Positions 4,693 through 6,997 of a stretch of DNA of 6,997 nucleotides are shown here, in pieces. Made by a program: the position numbers and the translations under genes. The stretch's first letter is position 1. Each line of letters begins with the position of its first letter. Below the pieces are notes generated by a model. It searched no databases and was not told the DNA's origin. It worked only from the letters and a program-made list of their open reading frames with translations. Location: positions 1 through 6,997 of the forward strand of contig JAOTZF010000094.1 of NCBI GenBank assembly GCA_029861485.1, written 5' to 3'. This DNA comes from Thermoleophilia bacterium (GTDB taxonomy: Bacteria > Actinomycetota > Thermoleophilia > Miltoncostaeales > Miltoncostaeaceae).

Positions 4693-6078
4693 TCAGGTCG
4701 TGGCAGCCTCATGACGGCGCTGCGGGATCGAGAAGCCGATCGTCGATCCCTTGTCGGCCGCGATCCGAGCGACGCCGCCATGGGCCTCCGCGATGGCCGC
4801 GACGATCGCCAGCCCGAGTCCCGCGCCCCGGCCCGATCGGCCCGTATCGGATCGCGTGAAGCGCTCGAAAGCCCGCGGGGCGAAATCGGGCGAGAACCCG
4901 GCCCCCTCGTCGTGGACCGAGATCTCGACTGCGTCGGCTTCCACCACCGCGCGAACCGTGACAGCGCCCTGGCCGTGACGGAGGGCGTTGTCCACGAGGT
5001 TGCCGACCGCCTGGCGCAGGCGGACGGGATCGGCTACCACCTGCGCATCGCCGGCGCCCTCGATATCGATGGCGCGCCCGTCCGCATCGGCGAGGCGTTG
5101 GAAAGGTGCCACGGCCTCGCCGAGCTCTGTGGCGAGCAGGAGTGGCTCGGTGCGGATTGGTATTCCCCCGCGCTCGGCCCGGCTCAATACCAGCAAGTCC
5201 TCGGCGAGCCGCACGAGATGGTCCGTCTCCTCGCCTGCGGAGATCAGCGCCCGCCGAAGCTCCGCATGGGTGCGGTCGCCACCCAAGGCGAGCTCGATCT
5301 CCGCCTTCAGGATGCCGAGCGGCGTCCGCAGCTCATGGCTCGCATCGGCCACGAATGCTCGCTCGCGGTCCATGGCGGCATCGATCCGCTCGAGCATCGC
5401 GTTGAGGGTCTCCCCGAGGCGGTAGATGTCATCGCGAGCGGCCGGCAGCGGCAAGCGCGCCCCGCTCGGAGAGCCCGAGATCTCGGCTGCGCGCTCCTGG
5501 ATGGCCCTCACTGGGCGCAGCGCGGAGCTGGCCAGCAGGTAGCCGAGCATCGATACGACGAGCAGAACGACGGGGCCGCCCACAACCAAGAATCCTGTGA
5601 GTCGAGACAAGGTGTCGTCGCGGTCCTCCAGGGAGGCGCCGACCACCACCACCAGATCGGCGCCGACGCCTCGTGCAAGCAGCCTGGCCCGGTGGTCCAG
5701 ACCCTCGCGCTGGGGGATGGTCGTGAACTCTGCTCGTGAGCGCGCGCGCTCGGCCTGCACAGGCGTGAGCACCGGGCCGCGCAGACCAGCGGATGACGTG
5801 CTGACGACCGCGCCGTCGGCGTCGAGGACCTGGGCGAAGCTCTCGGCAGACTCGGAGAGCCTGCTTTGCGGGAAATCAGATAGCCCCTCGCCTCCGGTGG
5901 TCTGGACCAGCGCGGCAACCTCGTCCGCGCGCGCGCGCAGCGACTCGGTGAGGCCTTCGTCGAGCGAAGCGGCCAGACTCTGTCGCAGCAGCAGGCCGAA
6001 GCCCAGGATCACCAGCGCGAGCGCTAATGAAAACGCGAGCGTGAGGCGCCAGCGGATCGGTATGCGACTGAAGCCCAC
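4693..6078 (-). CDS. Sensor histidine kinase of an OmpR-type two-component system
   Basis: A 461-residue membrane kinase that should autophosphorylate on His and pass the phosphate to the regulator encoded just upstream. Membrane segments lie at about 11-31 and 160-183, enclosing an extracytoplasmic sensor region of about 128 residues with no recognised domain. A HAMP linker follows (about 184-238), entered at ALRPVRAIQERAAEI. The HisKA segment has FVADASHELRTPLGILK at 242-258, with His248 as phosphoacceptor. The ATPase domain has the N box NLVDNALRH (360-368), the G1 box DEGAGF (390-395), FERF (404-407) and the G2 box GAGLGLAI (418-425). All catalytic motifs are present. The start is a GTG 3 bases after the regulator's TGA, with no strong ribosome-binding site, which suggests translational coupling. 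The signal sensed cannot be read from the sequence. Confidence 0.95.
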   Translation of the reverse strand: MGFSRIPIRWRLTLAFSLALALVILGFGLLLRQSLAASLDEGLTESLRARADEVAALVQTTGGEGLSDFPQSRLSESAESFAQVLDADGAVVSTSSAGLRGPVLTPVQAERARSRAEFTTIPQREGLDHRARLLARGVGADLVVVVGASLEDRDDTLSRLTGFLVVGGPVVLLVVSMLGYLLASSALRPVRAIQERAAEISGSPSGARLPLPAARDDIYRLGETLNAMLERIDAAMDRERAFVADASHELRTPLGILKAEIELALGGDRTHAELRRALISAGEETDHLVRLAEDLLVLSRAERGGIPIRTEPLLLATELGEAVAPFQRLADADGRAIDIEGAGDAQVVADPVRLRQAVGNLVDNALRHGQGAVTVRAVVEADAVEISVHDEGAGFSPDFAPRAFERFTRSDTGRSGRGAGLGLAIVAAIAEAHGGVARIAADKGSTIGFSIPQRRHEAATT

Positions 6079-6081
6079 GAC

Positions 6082-6753
6082 TCAGTCGACGCGCAGCCGG
6101 TAGCCCGCGCGCCGTACGGTCTCGAGATCGTTCCGGCCGAACGGCCGATCGACCTTGTTGCGCAGGTAACCGACGTAGACCGCGATCACGTTCGACCTGT
6201 TGTCGTAGTCCATGTTCCAGCCGGCCTCCAGCAGATCGAGGCGACTCAACACCTCGCCCGGTCGGCGCATGAAGGCCTCGAGGAGCGAGAACTCGGTGCT
6301 CGAGAGCGAGATCTCGGTGTCCCCGCGCCAGACTCGGCGGCTCGCCACATCCATGCGGAGATCTCCGACTTCCATCACGGTATGCCGCTCGGGTGCTCCC
6401 CGCCGGGCTACGGCGCGTACGCGCGCCGTCAGCTCGGGGAACGCGAACGGCTTCACCAGGTAATCGTCCGCGCCACCGTCCAGGCCGGAGACGCGATCCT
6501 CGATCTCCCCCCGCGCGGTGAGCATCAACACCGGAGACCACACCTCCGCCTCGCGCAGCCGCCGGCAGGTCTCGAAGCCATCCATGCCGGGGAGCATCAC
6601 GTCCAGAAGGATGGCGTCGTACTGCGAGGACGATGCCATCCACAGGGCGTCCTCGCCGCGATCGGTGGCGTCCACCACGAAGCCGCTCTCCTCGAGTCCG
6701 CGGCGCAGCAAGCCCGCCATCTTGGGCTCATCCTCGACGACCAGCACTCGCAT
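6082..6753 (-). CDS. OmpR/PhoB-family response regulator
   Basis: A 223-residue DNA-binding regulator. The receiver domain (1 to about 115) has the acidic pair Glu7/Asp8, the phosphoacceptor Asp51 in LLDVMLPGMDGF, Thr79 in LMLTARGE and Lys101 in VKPFAFPEL, so all the switch residues are there. The winged-helix domain (about 126-223) has TEFSLLEAFMRRPGEVLSR (153-171), a recognition helix around SNVIAVYVGYLRNKVD (187-202) and the final wing ETVRRAGYRLRVD (211-223). Length and order are standard for the family. The ATG has an almost ideal ribosome-binding site. The kinase gene follows after 3 bases, so the two form one operon and a cognate pair. The spacer in front holds a dyad with 11-bp-spaced elements, so autoregulation and control of the divergent gene at 6968 are likely but not shown. 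Confidence 0.96.
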   Translation of the reverse strand: MRVLVVEDEPKMAGLLRRGLEESGFVVDATDRGEDALWMASSSQYDAILLDVMLPGMDGFETCRRLREAEVWSPVLMLTARGEIEDRVSGLDGGADDYLVKPFAFPELTARVRAVARRGAPERHTVMEVGDLRMDVASRRVWRGDTEISLSSTEFSLLEAFMRRPGEVLSRLDLLEAGWNMDYDNRSNVIAVYVGYLRNKVDRPFGRNDLETVRRAGYRLRVD

Positions 6754-6756
6754 GCG

Positions 6757-6767
6757 TCACCTCCTCC
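6757..6767 (-). promoter_or_regulatory. Strong ribosome-binding site of the response regulator
   Basis: GGAGGAGGTGA on the minus strand contains a near-complete anti-16S match; AGGAGG ends six bases before the ATG at 6751-6753. It is the strongest such site in the window and fixes the regulator's start. Confidence 0.85.
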
Positions 6768-6797
6768 GGTCGGGACGACAATGGTGCGCAGCGGGGA

Positions 6798-6845
6798 TAA
6801 GAGTTCCGTGAGACCACGATAGCCTGAGCTCTCACCCGACTCTTA
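6798..6845. promoter_or_regulatory. 48-bp dyad, candidate response-regulator binding site
   Basis: TAAGAGTTCCGTGAGA (6798-6813) is repeated in inverted orientation at 6830-6845, where the minus strand reads TAAGAGTCGGGTGAGA: 13 of 16 positions match, and the arms are 16 bases apart. Within each arm, TAAGA and TGAGA start 11 bases apart. That one-helical-turn direct repeat is the usual layout for OmpR/PhoB-family dimers. The dyad lies 44 bases before the regulator's ATG and 122 bases before the divergent ATG at 6968, so one site could serve both genes. A -10-like TTATCC on the minus strand overlaps the left arm, which would fit autorepression, but that placement is weak. Confidence 0.6.
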
Positions 6846-6958
6846 CCGACCGGCGTTTCCATGCACGGGAGGGGAGCCACGGCCCGCAGGGCCCCGCATC
6901 ACCCCACGGAACCGGCTCGTGCCGAGGCTCTCCGGCGACGACAACCACGAGTCACGAA

Positions 6959-6965
6959 GGGAGGA
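6959..6965 (+). promoter_or_regulatory. Ribosome-binding site of the gene starting at 6968
   Basis: GGGAGGA lies two bases before the ATG at 6968-6970. The spacing is short, but the match is strong and the only one nearby. Confidence 0.5.
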
Positions 6966-6967
6966 AG

Positions 6968-6997
6968 ATGAGGAAACGCAATCTCACGATCGGCGGA
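6968..6997 (+). CDS. Start of an unrecognised gene, cut by the window end (partial)
   Basis: Only ten codons are visible: MRKRNLTIGG. A short basic stretch (Arg2, Lys3, Arg4) followed by Leu, Ile and Gly is how a signal peptide or N-terminal membrane segment often begins, so an exported or membrane protein is a fair guess, but the rest is missing. The call rests on the good purine-rich site (GGGAGGA) just upstream and on the position, divergent from the response regulator across a spacer with a regulatory-looking dyad. Genes placed this way are often targets of the adjacent two-component system. Confidence 0.5.
   Translation, partial: MRKRNLTIGG

Noticed and set aside
4551..4781. N-terminal extension of the acyltransferase by 77 residues
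   Set aside because: It overlaps the end of the kinase gene, is Arg-rich and unlike the family; the domain begins at the ATG at 4550.
4504..5739. Long plus-strand open frame (411 codons) opposite the histidine kinase
   Set aside because: It lies antisense to a kinase with every catalytic motif intact; its length follows from the GC-rich codon bias of the real gene, and its translation shows no domain.
6881..6893. GGCCC-GCA-GGGCC hairpin in the leader of the gene at 6968
   Set aside because: A five-base GC stem is common by chance in DNA of this composition; no adjacent T-run or riboswitch-like structure is visible.
6861..6971. 36-codon plus-strand frame ending in TGA that overlaps the ATG at 6968 (ATGA)
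   Set aside because: No ribosome-binding site before its ATG and an Arg/Pro/Ala-rich random-looking translation; the overlap is probably chance, though a leader peptide is not excluded.

Overview
The window is GC-rich bacterial DNA (roughly 65-70% G+C by eye) with GTG starts, strong third-position G/C bias and tightly packed genes, so an actinobacterium is likely. The secreted protein at 2485-3426, an Arg-rich RTX-like repeat closed by a two-cysteine cap, recalls the many calcium-binding-repeat proteins of Thermoleophilia (Solirubrobacterales). That placement is inference, not proof.

Layout. 1-135 is the 3' end of an unrecognised plus-strand gene. It meets a small unrecognised minus-strand gene (132-470) tail to tail, with overlapping stop codons. 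471-851 has no gene I can defend, but it holds four consecutive short inverted repeats (510-584) and a stretch that looks coding without a clear gene. 852-2275 is a minus-strand operon: a 66-residue ferredoxin of the [3Fe-4S] type, then an FAD/NADH ferredoxin reductase. Together they form a class I electron-transfer chain of the kind that feeds cytochromes P450, but no P450 lies here. 2276-2484 is a divergent promoter region with two adjacent 13-bp palindromic repeats. 2485-3426 (+) encodes a secreted protein that joins 16 nonapeptide RTX-like repeats, a cysteine-flanked cap, a Pro/Ala linker and a type 1 blue-copper domain.

3423-6753 is all minus strand: an OmpR-family response regulator, its membrane histidine kinase (3 bp apart, surely co-transcribed) and, after 142 bp, a CelD/BioF2-like GNAT acyltransferase. 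The last gene meets the RTX-cupredoxin gene tail to tail, with overlapping stops. 6754-6967 is a divergent regulatory region with a 48-bp dyad; each arm contains two 11-bp-spaced TNAGA elements, the layout expected for an OmpR/PhoB-type regulator. A plus-strand gene starts at 6968 and runs off the end.

How it fits together. The two-component system probably controls itself and perhaps the divergent gene at 6968 through the dyad. The ferredoxin and its reductase form one functional unit. The RTX-cupredoxin protein would act outside the membrane, in calcium-dependent surface or matrix association and copper electron transfer. No sequence evidence links these units into one pathway. The most unusual items are the RTX-cupredoxin fusion, the regulatory dyad at 6798-6845 and the palindromic tandem at 2385-2410.
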